A stretch of 64,000 nt of DNA from Burkholderiales bacterium (lineage in GTDB: Bacteria > Pseudomonadota > Gammaproteobacteria > Burkholderiales > WYBJ01), in assembly GCA_020848435.1 (NCBI GenBank), contig JADLAC010000016.1:1-64000 (forward strand), in the 5' to 3' direction. Of the stretch, positions 50,918 through 60,078 are shown piece by piece. The notes below the pieces were generated by a model. That model searched no databases and had not been told where the DNA came from. It worked only from the letters and a program-made list of their open reading frames with translations. The position numbers and the translations under genes were made by a program. Position 1 is the stretch's first letter, and each line of letters starts with the position of its first letter.

Positions 50918-51511
50918 CTAGCGGCTGACCGACGCAGGCGGGCTTGCGATCGGCGAACCGATGCCGGCTGCGGGCAATGCACCCGGCACGGCCGGCGCGG
51001 GCGTGGTGGCTGCGCCATAGATGAATTTCCAGTCGGCCAGCGTCGCGGCAGCGCGGAAATCCCGATCGAGCGGGTTATCGAAATTATCGACCTTGAACGG
51101 CACGGCCTGGCTCGCGCTCGCCACGCCCACGATCTGGCCGTCGGGGCGTTTGATCAGCACCCAGTCGTGCTTCCCGCTCATGGGGTCGGGATAGAGCTTG
51201 CGCAGATGGCGCACGGTGACGGGGTAGCGGTCGTCTCTGAGCAGTTGCGCGAGCGCGGTCGGAAACAGCTTCACCGCGCCGGGGGTCCGCTCATAGTAGG
51301 AACCGATCGCTTGCCGATACTGCTGGCCGGCGAAGAGCAGCTCCAGCTCGCGTTCGCGCTGTAGCGCGCTCGCATAAAACGTCGCCGCACCCGCCAGACC
51401 AAACCCGATAAGCGCCACCATGAACAGCACGGCGAGATAGGTGAAGCCCGAGCAGCGTGCATACTGTCCCTCCAGCCGGCGCCGTCCAGCGCGATAGCGC
51501 ATCTTCCGCAT
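50918..51511 (-). CDS. Type II secretion-type pseudopilin
   Basis: A protein of about 197 residues. After a basic leader it has the prepilin processing site GFTYLAVLFMVALIGFGLAG, with Tyr replacing the usual Leu and Glu5 replaced by Val or Ala at the position after cleavage; loss of Glu5 is typical of minor pseudopilins such as GspK-like or of non-canonical members. The rest is unlike GspG, ending in a Pro/Ala-rich tail. The start is uncertain (ATGs at 51511 and 51502, the former 4 bases after the upstream gene). It is the last gene of the operon. Confidence 0.7.
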   Translation of the reverse strand: MRKMRYRAGRRRLEGQYARCSGFTYLAVLFMVALIGFGLAGAATFYASALQRERELELLFAGQQYRQAIGSYYERTPGAVKLFPTALAQLLRDDRYPVTVRHLRKLYPDPMSGKHDWVLIKRPDGQIVGVASASQAVPFKVDNFDNPLDRDFRAAATLADWKFIYGAATTPAPAVPGALPAAGIGSPIASPPASVSR

Positions 51512-51515
51512 ACGC

Positions 51516-51899
51516 CTACCAGCTCGCATAGTCGGTGCCATCGGCAGCCTTGCCCTCGGCGCCGCTACGCACGTCGTAGACACCGGCAAGCCCGGAATCG
51601 GCCGGCGGCGGTTGCGCGACCCAGGTATCCGTGCGCTCGGTCATCGGATCGAGCGGCACGGCACGCAGGTAGCGTTTCTTCACCAGGTCGTCGATCGACT
51701 CGGGATACTTGCCGGTATCGCCGTGAAACTGGTCGAGGGCGTTGCGCAGCGTCGCGAGGTTCTGCTTGAGCACGGTCTCCTTGGAGCGCTCGACGCTGGA
51801 GAAATAGCGCGGCACGGCAAGCGACAGCAGGGTCGCCAGGATCGCGAACACGACCAGCAGCTCGATCAGCGTGAATCCGCGCGCGCGCGCCACCGCCAT
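51516..51899 (-). CDS. GspG-like pseudopilin
   Basis: A 127-residue prepilin-like protein with GFTLIELLVVFAILATLLSLAVP after a short basic leader (MAVARA). KYPESIDDLVKKRYLRAVPLDPMT fits the GspG-type C-terminal domain that has the calcium-binding DPW loop elsewhere. It is processed by a prepilin peptidase (not in the window) and assembles into the pseudopilus. The ATG at 51899 gives a normal leader. It starts four bases after the preceding gene. Confidence 0.82.
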   Translation of the reverse strand: MAVARARGFTLIELLVVFAILATLLSLAVPRYFSSVERSKETVLKQNLATLRNALDQFHGDTGKYPESIDDLVKKRYLRAVPLDPMTERTDTWVAQPPPADSGLAGVYDVRSGAEGKAADGTDYASW

Positions 51900-51903
51900 G
51901 CCG

Positions 51904-52407
51904 TCACCACTCGTTGTAGGGAATGCCATTCAAGCCTTTGGCCGTCGCGCGCGAATAGACGTCGAACACGTCCTTGCCTTCCTGAGGCGCTTCGGGCGGG
52001 CTTTCGTAGCTGCGCACGCCCCAGCTGAGCGCCGCCGGGGTCTGCGCATCGGCGAACGGATCGCGCGGGATGCGGCGCAGGAAGTAGACCTGCTTGCGGC
52101 CGGGATCCTTGGCGTCGGGCACGCCACGCACCAGCGCCTCGAGCGTCTTCGGGTAACCCGATTCGTCGGCCGCGCGTTGCACGCGGCCTTCGTCCGTGGC
52201 GCGCTTGTAGGCGTCGATGCCGCCGCGCAGGGTTCGCAGCGCAGCGCGCAGCTCCGACTCCTTGGAGCGCACCCGCGCGACCTCGGCGAGCGGCACGACC
52301 GCCGAGGCGAGCAGCGCCAGGATGGCGACCGTGATGACCAGCTCGATGAGGGTGAATCCCGAGGATCGCCGTCGCCGCGCGCCCACGGCCTTTGCGGATC
52401 GACTCAT
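51904..52407 (-). CDS. Type II secretion pseudopilin (GspG/GspH-like)
   Basis: A 167-residue prepilin-like protein with leader MSRSAKAVGARRRRSSG followed by FTLIELVITVAILALLASAVVP. C-terminal motifs FLRRIPRDPFADA and WGVRSYESPPEAPQEGKDVFDVYS match GspG-like pseudopilins. It precedes two further pseudopilin genes with gaps of a few bases, so three minor or major pseudopilins are stacked after the secretin. An ATG 25 codons upstream lies inside the hairpin and was rejected. Confidence 0.8.
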   Translation of the reverse strand: MSRSAKAVGARRRRSSGFTLIELVITVAILALLASAVVPLAEVARVRSKESELRAALRTLRGGIDAYKRATDEGRVQRAADESGYPKTLEALVRGVPDAKDPGRKQVYFLRRIPRDPFADAQTPAALSWGVRSYESPPEAPQEGKDVFDVYSRATAKGLNGIPYNEW

Positions 52408-52437
52408 GACAGGAATCGAAACGGAGCGAATCGAGCG

Positions 52438-52517
52438 AGGAGCCTGTCGGACTTGATTTCGCGCGATGCGTTGTGGGCGCAACCCGAAGGGACGGAAATC
52501 AACTCCGACAGGCTCCT
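52438..52517. repeat. Hairpin element overlapping the secretin stop
   Basis: Two 23-base arms (52438-52460 and 52495-52517) are inverted repeats with one mismatch (AGGAGCCTGTCGGACTTGAT against ATCAACTCCGACAGGCTCCT), separated by 34 bases. The right arm overlaps the secretin's stop codon by two bases. No U-tract follows, so it is not a simple terminator; a REP- or MITE-like origin or an mRNA-stabilising function are options. Confidence 0.7.
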
Positions 52518-54798
52518 AGGGTCCGAGCGTAAGCACATGCACGGGCGGGATCGCAACCGCGACAGGACGCCCTTGGCCATCGCCGATGGTGGCGCTGTTG
52601 ACGACGAGCTGGGTGGTCGCAGGCGCGGAGGCGAGCACGCGGAACTGGACGCTGACCGGCTGGATGCCCGCGCCGCCGGCAGACTTCATCCGCAACACGA
52701 CACGTCCGGGCTGTGCCGGTACCACCGTCACCGGCTCGGCGCCGCCGCCACCGACGCCGATGACCTGCAGCACGCTAGCATCGAAGCCGAGCTCGAGCTC
52801 GGCGCTCGCGGCTGCGACCCCGGTTGGCATGCCGAGCGAGACCCCGAACGCGCCGCCGAGCGGGACTTGGGGCGGTGCGCTCAGCACCATGGTGCGCACG
52901 CCAGCGCCGGGACCGGTGACCTTCGCCGCGGCGAGCGGCTCGGCGCTCGGCGCCGCCGGCGCCGGCTTCGCCGCCGCGAATGGCGATACGACCGCCGGCG
53001 CACCGGCTTGCGCGGGTGCGATCGCAACCCCGCCGGGGCCCGCGGCGCTCAAACGCAACGGCGCGGCGCCGATCGCGGCGTCGGTGCCCGAGGGAAACTC
53101 GAGCTGGGCGGCTTCCGGGCGATTGAGGTTGCGCACCACCCTTGGGGTGACCAGCAGCACGATCTCGGTCTTGATGAGCGTGTCGCTCTGCGAGCCGAAC
53201 AGGCGCCCGACCAGCGGCAGCTCGCCCAGGCCAGGCACCTTGTTGCCGGCCTTGCGGTCGTCGTCGCTGATCAATCCGGCGAGCACCTGGGTTTCGCCGT
53301 CGCGCAGCCTGAGCACCGTCGACGCATTGCGCGTACCGAGCCGATACGCGCGGGTTTGCAGCAGGTCTAGCGTCTCAAGGATGTTGCTCACCTCCAGGCC
53401 GACCTTGATGGCCACTTCGTCTTCCAGATGTACGGTCGGCTCGACGTCGAGCTTCAGCCCGACTTCGAGATAGTTCACCGACGCCGATACGCCGACGTTC
53501 GCGGTCGCCGTCGTGGTCACCACCGGCACCTTCTCGCCGATGTGGACGCGCGCCTTCTCGCGATTGCGCACCCGAATGCGCGGATTGGCGAGCGTGTTGG
53601 TGCTCGAATCTTGCAGCTTGAGATTGAGCACCAGCGCTGGATTGGCCACGGTGGCCATCAACTGCCCCGACGACAGGACGAAGGTCGAGGGCGCCGCGGC
53701 GCCGGCGGCGCCCACGGGCCCGAAATTGACCTGGCTCGGGTAGCGTATGCCGAGCTCGCTCAGGCGACTGCGGCTCACCTCCAGCACTTCCAGGTCGAGC
53801 ATGACCTCGGGCTCGGCCATGTCCTGGGAGGCGATGAGCTTCTCCGCCAGCCGGATGACCTCGGGCGTGTCGCGCATGACGAGCAGGTTGATCTTCTCGT
53901 CGATGTAGACGTCGCGCGTCTTCAACATGGTCTTGATCATGGTGAGTGTCTGCTTGGCATCGGCGTTGCCGAGGTAGAAGCTGCGCAACACCAGGTCCTG
54001 GTACTCGCGCTGCTTGGTCGGCGTGTTGGGATAGATCAGCACCGACGTGGGACCCAGCACCTTGCGCGCGAGCTGATTGGTGGCGAGGATCAGGCGCATG
54101 ACTTCGTCGATGGACGTGTTGCGCACGAAGATCGTCACTCGCGTATCGGTGCGCACGTCCTTGTCGAAAACGAAGTTGATGCCGTGCGAGCGCGACAGCA
54201 CTTCGAATACCGCGCGCAAGTTGGCCTCGCGGAACTCAACCGAGATCGGCTTGGTGAACGCCTCCCCCAGCTCGGGCGCGACCACGCGCGCGCCGGCGCG
54301 CCGCTCCGCCAGGCGGCGCTGTAGGCTCAAGGCCGCGCGCTGCTGGGGATTCTCGGTCAGCACCGAGCGCACGAGCGCCTCGGCGGTGGCGAGATCGCCG
54401 CGGCCCTGGGCGGCTTCGGCTTGGCTCAAGCGCTCGTTGTGCGAGCGCTCGGCGCGGATCGCATCGCGGGCGAGCTTGGCGCGAGTGTTGAGCGGCTCCA
54501 GGCGCAGCACCCGATCGAGATAGCGCTCGGCATCTTCCAGTTGGCTCGCCGAGCGGGCGAAGTCGGCCTGTGCCAACCAGCGGCTCACGGCGAGCTCGCG
54601 CTCGCGCACGACGAAGTTGCGGTACTCCGCGTTCTGCGGCTCCTCCCTGGCGAGGGGCTCGACCAGCGCCAGCGCATCTTCGATGCGATCGGCGGCCGCC
54701 AGCCGGCGTGCTTCTTCGAGCTTGGGATTGAGCATGAAGGGTGCGCAGGCACTCGCCAGCACCAGAGCCGAGAGCACGAGCAGGCGCCAAGCGCTCAT
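52516..54798 (-). CDS. gspD: Type II secretion secretin GspD with C-terminal cohesin-like domain
   Basis: A 760-residue lipoprotein secretin. The lipobox ends at Cys18 (LASAC). An N-terminal helical repeat (TPR-like) region is followed by N-domain repeats (SVEFREANLRAVFEVLSR, QREYQDLVLRSFYLGN) and the secretin core (TNTLANPRIRVRNREKARVHIGEKVP, then VPGLGELPLVGRLFGS and VLLVTPRVV). An Ala/Pro-rich linker leads to residues about 645-760, which read as a cohesin-like beta-sandwich (PLGGAFGV, SAELELGFDASVLQVIGV, GRVVLRMKSAG, PVSVQFRVLA, DGQG). The secretin forms the outer-membrane pore. Its start overlaps the previous gene by four bases. Confidence 0.9.
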   Translation of the reverse strand: MSAWRLLVLSALVLASACAPFMLNPKLEEARRLAAADRIEDALALVEPLAREEPQNAEYRNFVVRERELAVSRWLAQADFARSASQLEDAERYLDRVLRLEPLNTRAKLARDAIRAERSHNERLSQAEAAQGRGDLATAEALVRSVLTENPQQRAALSLQRRLAERRAGARVVAPELGEAFTKPISVEFREANLRAVFEVLSRSHGINFVFDKDVRTDTRVTIFVRNTSIDEVMRLILATNQLARKVLGPTSVLIYPNTPTKQREYQDLVLRSFYLGNADAKQTLTMIKTMLKTRDVYIDEKINLLVMRDTPEVIRLAEKLIASQDMAEPEVMLDLEVLEVSRSRLSELGIRYPSQVNFGPVGAAGAAAPSTFVLSSGQLMATVANPALVLNLKLQDSSTNTLANPRIRVRNREKARVHIGEKVPVVTTTATANVGVSASVNYLEVGLKLDVEPTVHLEDEVAIKVGLEVSNILETLDLLQTRAYRLGTRNASTVLRLRDGETQVLAGLISDDDRKAGNKVPGLGELPLVGRLFGSQSDTLIKTEIVLLVTPRVVRNLNRPEAAQLEFPSGTDAAIGAAPLRLSAAGPGGVAIAPAQAGAPAVVSPFAAAKPAPAAPSAEPLAAAKVTGPGAGVRTMVLSAPPQVPLGGAFGVSLGMPTGVAAASAELELGFDASVLQVIGVGGGGAEPVTVVPAQPGRVVLRMKSAGGAGIQPVSVQFRVLASAPATTQLVVNSATIGDGQGRPVAVAIPPVHVLTLGP

Positions 54799-55361
54799 TG
54801 CAGGCCTCCGATCGCGAGCACCTGGCGGGCATTCATCGGCAGGTAGGTGAACTCGATGGCGGTGTCGGCGACCTTGTCGATGCGGTAGCCGCCGTCCAGG
54901 GTCTCGCCCACCTGCCCGACCACGGGCGCCTCATCGCGGCTCAGGAAGACGAGCGTGCGGCCGGTTTCGTTGAGCTGGCCCAGGTATTTGAACGGCAGGG
55001 GCGGCGGCGCCGGCGGCGTCGAAGCGACGGACGCCGCCGGGGACGCAGCGATCGGCTGCGGCGCCGGCTTCGCAACGACCCAGGTTCGCGGCACGAACGC
55101 ATTCTTGATCTCCTGCGCCGCCTCGGACGGATGCAAGCGGCGGCGCAGTTGCTCGAGATCGGGATCGGCCGGGACTGTCGTGGCCGCGAGCGCATCCTGG
55201 GCGGGTGATGCGCTCCGGTTCGACGCTACTGGCGTCTCGCGCTGCGCCAGCGGGCGCGGCTTCACGACGTCTTCGGCCGGACCCGCATAGATCGCCGCCA
55301 GCACGGCGAGGCACAGCGCCCCGGCCATCAAAGTACGCCGCTGCATTCGGGTCAGCGTCAT
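54795..55361 (-). CDS. GspC/PilP-like secretion protein
   Basis: A 188-residue inner-membrane protein: one N-terminal transmembrane segment (LMAGALCLAVLAAIYAG), a Pro/Ala-rich linker and a small C-terminal beta domain (LPFKYLGQLNETGRTLVFLSRDEAPVVGQVG) resembling PilP or the GspC homology region that contacts the secretin N-domains. It overlaps the secretin gene by four bases (ATGA), in keeping with a role coupling the inner-membrane platform to the pore. Confidence 0.72.
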   Translation of the reverse strand: MTLTRMQRRTLMAGALCLAVLAAIYAGPAEDVVKPRPLAQRETPVASNRSASPAQDALAATTVPADPDLEQLRRRLHPSEAAQEIKNAFVPRTWVVAKPAPQPIAASPAASVASTPPAPPPLPFKYLGQLNETGRTLVFLSRDEAPVVGQVGETLDGGYRIDKVADTAIEFTYLPMNARQVLAIGGLQ

Positions 55362-55906
55362 CGGCGCTCGGAGAACAACAGGACGAATTGCAGCCGAGCT
55401 TCGGCCTCCGCGGCGGAAATCGCGCCGCGACGCAGCGAGAGCTCGTCCAGCATCATGTTGGGGATCTTGCTCATGACGGCCGCGACGAACTCCCTTATCT
55501 GTACGTAGCTGCCCTTCAAAGGCAGGCGGACCTGGTAGCGCACAAGGCGTGCGTCGGCATCCGAGACGACATGATACTCCCCGGCTTCGAGTACCAGCCC
55601 ATGGCTGCGGGCATGCGCGTGCAGTTGCGCGACCAGTTCGGGCGCCGTTTCGAGCGCGGGCAGCGCGCCGAGCAGCGCGTCGACCTCGACGGCCGGATCG
55701 TTCGATTGCGCTGCCCGCGGGGCGTTCGCGCTAGCGCTCGCTTGCAGGCGTTCAGCGCGGGTGCTCAGCATGCGCACATCCTCGTCGAGAGCTTGTACGC
55801 TGAGCGCGAGCAAGGCGGCCGCGAACACGAGCAAGGCCAGTCCGCACACGCCCGCGATGCCGATGCGCCCGGCGAAGAATCGCCCGTATCGCGCCACGCT
55901 CTTCAT
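55358..55906 (-). CDS. PilO/GspM-like inner-membrane protein
   Basis: A 182-residue protein with one transmembrane segment near the start (IAGVCGLALLVFAAALLALSV), a coiled-coil stretch and a ferredoxin-like C-terminal domain (YQVRLPLKGSYVQIREFVAAVMSKIPNMMLDELSLRR). That is the PilO/GspM layout. It overlaps both neighbours by four bases. It forms the assembly platform with the PilN- and PilM-like proteins. Confidence 0.75.
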   Translation of the reverse strand: MKSVARYGRFFAGRIGIAGVCGLALLVFAAALLALSVQALDEDVRMLSTRAERLQASASANAPRAAQSNDPAVEVDALLGALPALETAPELVAQLHAHARSHGLVLEAGEYHVVSDADARLVRYQVRLPLKGSYVQIREFVAAVMSKIPNMMLDELSLRRGAISAAEAEARLQFVLLFSERR

Positions 55907-56442
55907 TTGCGCACCGCCACCCAATATCCGGACACGGTAAAGCGCAGCGCGCGCTCGCCGGCATCGGCGACACGTTCATGCTGGACCAGGTGCACGCGTT
56001 CGAGCGCGTGCGTGCGCTCCAGGTGGGCGATATAAGCCGACAGGGCGGGTGCATCGCGAGCTTCGCCCGAGATGCGTACGTCCCCGCGCCGCACGTCGGG
56101 TTCTATGGCGAGCAGCGCGACGTCCTCGTGTGCCGCGGACTCGATGTCGGCGAACAATGCGTCCCACGGCCGGCCGAGGCCGCGCACGATCGCGCGCCGC
56201 GCCAGCGTGCGGCGTTCCGCGGCCTGCGGCGATTCGGCCGCCGCGCCGCTCGTGCTGCTGCGCCCCGATGCGCGCGCCTGCTGCTGCATGCGCGCTTCGA
56301 GCAGCTCGCGGCGCTTTTCGAGCGATTCGAGTCGCTCTACCGTCAACCCGGCCGCGATCACCCCGGCGAGCAGAATGACCCAGCCAATCCAGGCGCCGGC
56401 GCGGCGGCGGGGGGCGAAATCCAGAGCAAGGGCGCGCATCAT
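55903..56442 (-). CDS. PilN-like inner-membrane protein
   Basis: A 179-residue protein with a short cytosolic lead (ALDFAPRRR), a transmembrane segment (WIGWVILLAGVIAAGLTV), a coiled coil (ESLEKRRELLEARMQQQ) and a small C-terminal alpha-beta domain (ALERVHLVQHERVADAGERALRFTVSGYW). This is the PilN or C-terminal GspL form. Two adjacent ATGs begin the gene; its start overlaps the GspL-like stop. Confidence 0.73.
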   Translation of the reverse strand: MMRALALDFAPRRRAGAWIGWVILLAGVIAAGLTVERLESLEKRRELLEARMQQQARASGRSSTSGAAAESPQAAERRTLARRAIVRGLGRPWDALFADIESAAHEDVALLAIEPDVRRGDVRISGEARDAPALSAYIAHLERTHALERVHLVQHERVADAGERALRFTVSGYWVAVRK

Positions 56443-57236
56443 GCCGCCGCCATAGCCGCAGCCTCGCGCGGCTGCGCAGGGACGATCTCCCAGCCCGCGG
56501 CCGCCAATGCCGCTTCATCGCCGGCGGGGAAGCCGTCGCAATAGAGCCGGCGCGAGGCCTGGTCGTCGTCCATGGCGAAACGCTCGGCCGCGAGCAGCGA
56601 CAGCAGCGCCGTCACCGGGGCGCCGCCATCGCGGGCGCTCACCAGCGATTCCCATTGCCCCTTGTCCGCGCGAGCGAGCACGATGCGACCCGACTCGCTC
56701 TGCGCCAGCCAGAAGCGCGCACCCTTGAGGGCACGCCGGCGCCGGTCGGCGAGCGCACTGAACCGCGGCTCGATGGACGCGAGCTTCAGGCGCGTGCGTT
56801 GCGCCAGCGCCGCGAGCGCATCGAGCAAGGACTGTTCGATCGCACCCGCCAACCGCGGCTTGCCCGGCCAGCCTGCCGACAGGCTCACTGCCCAGTCGTC
56901 GGCGACGCCGCCGTAAGTCTCGCGCAAGCGGTGACGCGCGAACGCGTGCACTTCGGCCTCGCTACGAAGCTCGTCGGACCACGGCAGCATGCTGTAGCGG
57001 ACGAATTGATTCGACAAGCGCACCTCGAGCCCTGCACCGGCGGCAGGCTTCAGGGCGACCAACAATTCATCGAGCGCGGCCAGCGCCGCTCGCCAGTCCT
57101 GAGGATCGCCGCTGGGCGCAAGCTGTCTTTGCGCCGCACTCACCGCCGCCTTGCGCGAACCACGGGAAACCCGCCCAAGCCTCACCTCGAGCGGCCCTAG
57201 CTCGGCCGGCAGCCGCTCACGCCACCATGGTGACAC
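56439..57236 (-). CDS. PilM/GspL-like cytoplasmic protein
   Basis: About 265 residues with the N-terminal part of a GspL/PilM-type actin-like fold, very diverged. It contains RYSMLPWSDELRSEAEVHAFARHRLRETYG, and RFWLAQSESGRIVLARADKGQW. The start is a GTG that overlaps the gspE stop by 20 bases; no ATG is available before residue 100 or so. Unlike canonical GspL the membrane part is a separate gene (PilN-like), so the GspL function is split in two here. Confidence 0.65.
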   Translation of the reverse strand: MSPWWRERLPAELGPLEVRLGRVSRGSRKAAVSAAQRQLAPSGDPQDWRAALAALDELLVALKPAAGAGLEVRLSNQFVRYSMLPWSDELRSEAEVHAFARHRLRETYGGVADDWAVSLSAGWPGKPRLAGAIEQSLLDALAALAQRTRLKLASIEPRFSALADRRRRALKGARFWLAQSESGRIVLARADKGQWESLVSARDGGAPVTALLSLLAAERFAMDDDQASRRLYCDGFPAGDEAALAAAGWEIVPAQPREAAAMAAA

Positions 57237-58902
57237 GATTCGCCTCGGCCAAAGTGGTTTCGCCGCGCGCCACCAGCGCGAGCGCCGCCTCGCGCAGGAG
57301 CGTGACACCATGGCGTGCCGCCGCCGCCTTGATCTGCGTGAGCGGCGCACGCTCTGCGATCAGCTCGCGCAAGTCGTCCTTCATGATGAGCAATTCGGCC
57401 ACCGCGCGGCGACCGCGATAACCCGTGCCGCGACACTGGCCGCAGCCGCGGCCGGCGCGAAAGCGGTAGCCGGCGACGCGCTCCGCCGCGAGGGCGGATT
57501 CCTCCAGCAGCTCCGCCTCCGGCGGCGCATCGACGCTGCAATGCACGCAGTTCAGCCGCAGCAGGCGCTGGGCCAGGATCGCGTTCAAGGCGCTGACGAA
57601 GCTGTGCGTATCGACCTGCATGTGCACGAAGCGGCCGATCACGTCGAAGACGTTGTTCGCGTGCACGGTGGTGAAGACGAGATGCCCGGTGAGCGCCGCC
57701 TGCACGGCGATCTGCGCCGTTTCCGGATCGCGGATCTCGCCCACCATGATCTTGTCGGGATCGTGGCGCAGGATCGAGCGCAAGCCGCGCGCGAACGTGA
57801 GCCCCTTCTTCTCGTTCACCGGGATTTGCAGCACGCCGGGGAGCTGGTACTCGACCGGATCTTCGATGGTGATGATCTTGTCGCGGCCGTGGTTGATCTC
57901 GGTGATGGCGGCGTAGAGCGTCGTCGTCTTGCCGCTGCCGGTCGGGCCGGTCACGAGCAACATGCCGTGCGGCTCTTTCGACAGACGCCGCAACTGCATC
58001 ACCGTCGGCGCGTCGAAGCCGAGCAGATCGAGCCGTAAGCCGCGCACTTCGTCGGCCAGGGCCTGCTTGTCGAGCACGCGCATGACCGCGTCCTCGCCGA
58101 AGATGCTCGGCATGATGGAGACCCGGATATCGATCTCGCGGCCGCGATTGCTGACCCGAAAGCGGCCGTCTTGCGGAATGCGCCGCTCGGCGATATCGAG
58201 CTCGGCCATCACCTTGACGCGCGAGATCACCTGCTCGGCAAGCTCCTGCCCGGCCAGGGTATGCGCCATGCCGAGCACGCCGTCGAGCCGGTACTTGATC
58301 GACAAACCGGCGGGGCCGGTCTCGAGGTGAATGTCGCTCGCGCCGAGCTTGAGCGCGTCGTACAGCGCCGAATGCACCAGCTTGACGACGGGGCTCGTGT
58401 CGGTGGTGATGGAACGAAGCGACAAGTCCTCGCTCGCGTCGGTCTTCGTGCCGCTCTCGCCGGTCGCGCCGCCCATGCTGTCCATGGCGCGCAGACTTTC
58501 CTCGTGGCGGGCGAGATAGGCGGCGATGTCCGCGCGGTGCGCGAGCGCCCAGCCGAAGGATTGGCGAATGCGCTCCTCGGCCCAGGGCCGCAGCGTTTCC
58601 GAAAACGGATCGGCGAAGACCAGCACGAGGGCCTGCGACGCGTTGCGCAGCAGCAGACACTCGCGCTGCAACGCCTCGGCGAAGGGCAGCAGATCGAACA
58701 CGGGCTCCAGCGCGTGCAGCATCGCCATGTCGGCCGCGGGCAACCCGAAGCGCGCCGCCAGCGCGGCGGTGAATTCCCCCGGCGGCAGACCCGAATCATC
58801 TTCCAGCGCTTCCAGCAGGCGAACGCCGCGGCTCGCCGCGCTGCGCCGCGCGTGCTCCAGGCGCTCGGCCGCGAACAGGCGTTGATCGACCGGAGCATTC
58901 AT
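57217..58902 (-). CDS. gspE: Type II secretion ATPase GspE
   Basis: A 561-residue secretion ATPase with an N1-type domain, an N2 domain, Walker A GPTGSGKT at 319-326, the Asp box IITIEDPVEYQL, Walker B RHDPDKIMVGEIRDPET and the histidine box LTGHLVFTTVHANN. The tetracysteine zinc motif is present (CVHC and CGQC). It powers pseudopilus assembly and interacts with the PilM/GspL-like protein encoded next. Its ATG overlaps the gspF stop by four bases. Confidence 0.95.
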   Translation of the reverse strand: MNAPVDQRLFAAERLEHARRSAASRGVRLLEALEDDSGLPPGEFTAALAARFGLPAADMAMLHALEPVFDLLPFAEALQRECLLLRNASQALVLVFADPFSETLRPWAEERIRQSFGWALAHRADIAAYLARHEESLRAMDSMGGATGESGTKTDASEDLSLRSITTDTSPVVKLVHSALYDALKLGASDIHLETGPAGLSIKYRLDGVLGMAHTLAGQELAEQVISRVKVMAELDIAERRIPQDGRFRVSNRGREIDIRVSIMPSIFGEDAVMRVLDKQALADEVRGLRLDLLGFDAPTVMQLRRLSKEPHGMLLVTGPTGSGKTTTLYAAITEINHGRDKIITIEDPVEYQLPGVLQIPVNEKKGLTFARGLRSILRHDPDKIMVGEIRDPETAQIAVQAALTGHLVFTTVHANNVFDVIGRFVHMQVDTHSFVSALNAILAQRLLRLNCVHCSVDAPPEAELLEESALAAERVAGYRFRAGRGCGQCRGTGYRGRRAVAELLIMKDDLRELIAERAPLTQIKAAAARHGVTLLREAALALVARGETTLAEANRVTMVA

Positions 58903-60074
58903 TGCAGCGTACCGGCGAGATCGAAGATCGGCAGGTACATGAGCAGCACGATGATGCCGATCACGAGCCCGATGACGATCATCAGCAGCGGCTCGAACAG
59001 GCGCACGAACCAATCGACCCAGCGCTCGAGCTCCTCATCGAAGAATGCGGCCGCCTTTTCCATCATCTCGCCCATGTTGCCGCTGCGCTCGCCGACCGCC
59101 AGCATGCGCAAGGCGATCGGCGTGGTCAATCCGTGCCGATGCAGCGCATCGGAAATACTGCGGCCCTCGCGCACCTGCGCGAGCGCCTGGCCGAGATGGG
59201 TGGCCAGCACCCCCGAGAGCAGACCGCTCACCATTTCGACCGATCGAGGAAAGGGCACGCCGCCGCGCAGCAGCATCCCGGTCGCTCGATAGAAGCGCGC
59301 GAGCTGGTAGGCGCGCATGCGGCTGCCGATCGCCGGTATGCGCCACAGCGCGCGCAGGAGCGCTTCGCGCACCGAGCGCTGGATGGACAAGGCATAGAGC
59401 GCGCTGCCGGCCGCGATCGCCGCGGCCACCAGCATCCAGCCGTTGTTGCCGACGAAGCGCCCGAACGCGAGCAGCAGCGAGGACAGCAAGGGCAGCTCGC
59501 GCCCGACATCGGCATAGATCGCCGAGAAACGCGGCACGACGTAGACCAGCATGAACAGGGCCACTGCGCTGCCCACGATCACGAGCAACAGCGGATAGAT
59601 CGATGCGCTCACGAGCTTGTTCTTCACCTTTTCGATCTGCGCCTGGTAGGCGACGAAGCGCTCGATGGCTTCCGCGATGCCGCCGGTTCGCTCAGCCGCG
59701 CGGATGGTCTCCACGTATAGCCGCGGAAACACCCCGGCCGCCTCGGCCAGCGCGGCGGAGAAAGGCTTGCCGCGGTAGAGCTCTTGCAGCACCCGGGCGA
59801 GCACCTCGCGCGCGTCGTCGCCCTGGTGCTTGTCATGCAGTGCCTGCAGCGCTTCGACCAGCCCCAGCCCGGCGCGCAGCAGGGTCGCGAGCTCCTGGTT
59901 GAAGAGCATCAACGGGAAGCGCTTGCGCCAGCTCAGCCGTGCGCCTTTGCGCCGCACGCTGAGCACGGTGTAGCCCTGCTGCGACACCTGCTGAGCGGCA
60001 TCCCCGGACGTGGCCGCCTCCAAGCTTAGGGAAGTCACGCCGTCCTGCCCGATCGCGCGCACATCGAAGCGCAT
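58899..60074 (-). CDS. gspF: Type II secretion inner-membrane platform protein GspF
   Basis: A 391-residue polytopic protein with two T2SSF domains (about 55-175 and 255-380; ELATLLRAGLGLVEAL and RATGMLLRGGVPFPRSVEM) and three main transmembrane segments. YPLLLVIVGSAVALFMLVYVVPRF and LVIGIIVLLMYLPIF are the helices. It organises the ATPase and pseudopilus base. It lies five bases after gspG. Confidence 0.94.
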   Translation of the reverse strand: MRFDVRAIGQDGVTSLSLEAATSGDAAQQVSQQGYTVLSVRRKGARLSWRKRFPLMLFNQELATLLRAGLGLVEALQALHDKHQGDDAREVLARVLQELYRGKPFSAALAEAAGVFPRLYVETIRAAERTGGIAEAIERFVAYQAQIEKVKNKLVSASIYPLLLVIVGSAVALFMLVYVVPRFSAIYADVGRELPLLSSLLLAFGRFVGNNGWMLVAAAIAAGSALYALSIQRSVREALLRALWRIPAIGSRMRAYQLARFYRATGMLLRGGVPFPRSVEMVSGLLSGVLATHLGQALAQVREGRSISDALHRHGLTTPIALRMLAVGERSGNMGEMMEKAAAFFDEELERWVDWFVRLFEPLLMIVIGLVIGIIVLLMYLPIFDLAGTLQ

Positions 60075-60078
60075 GGCG

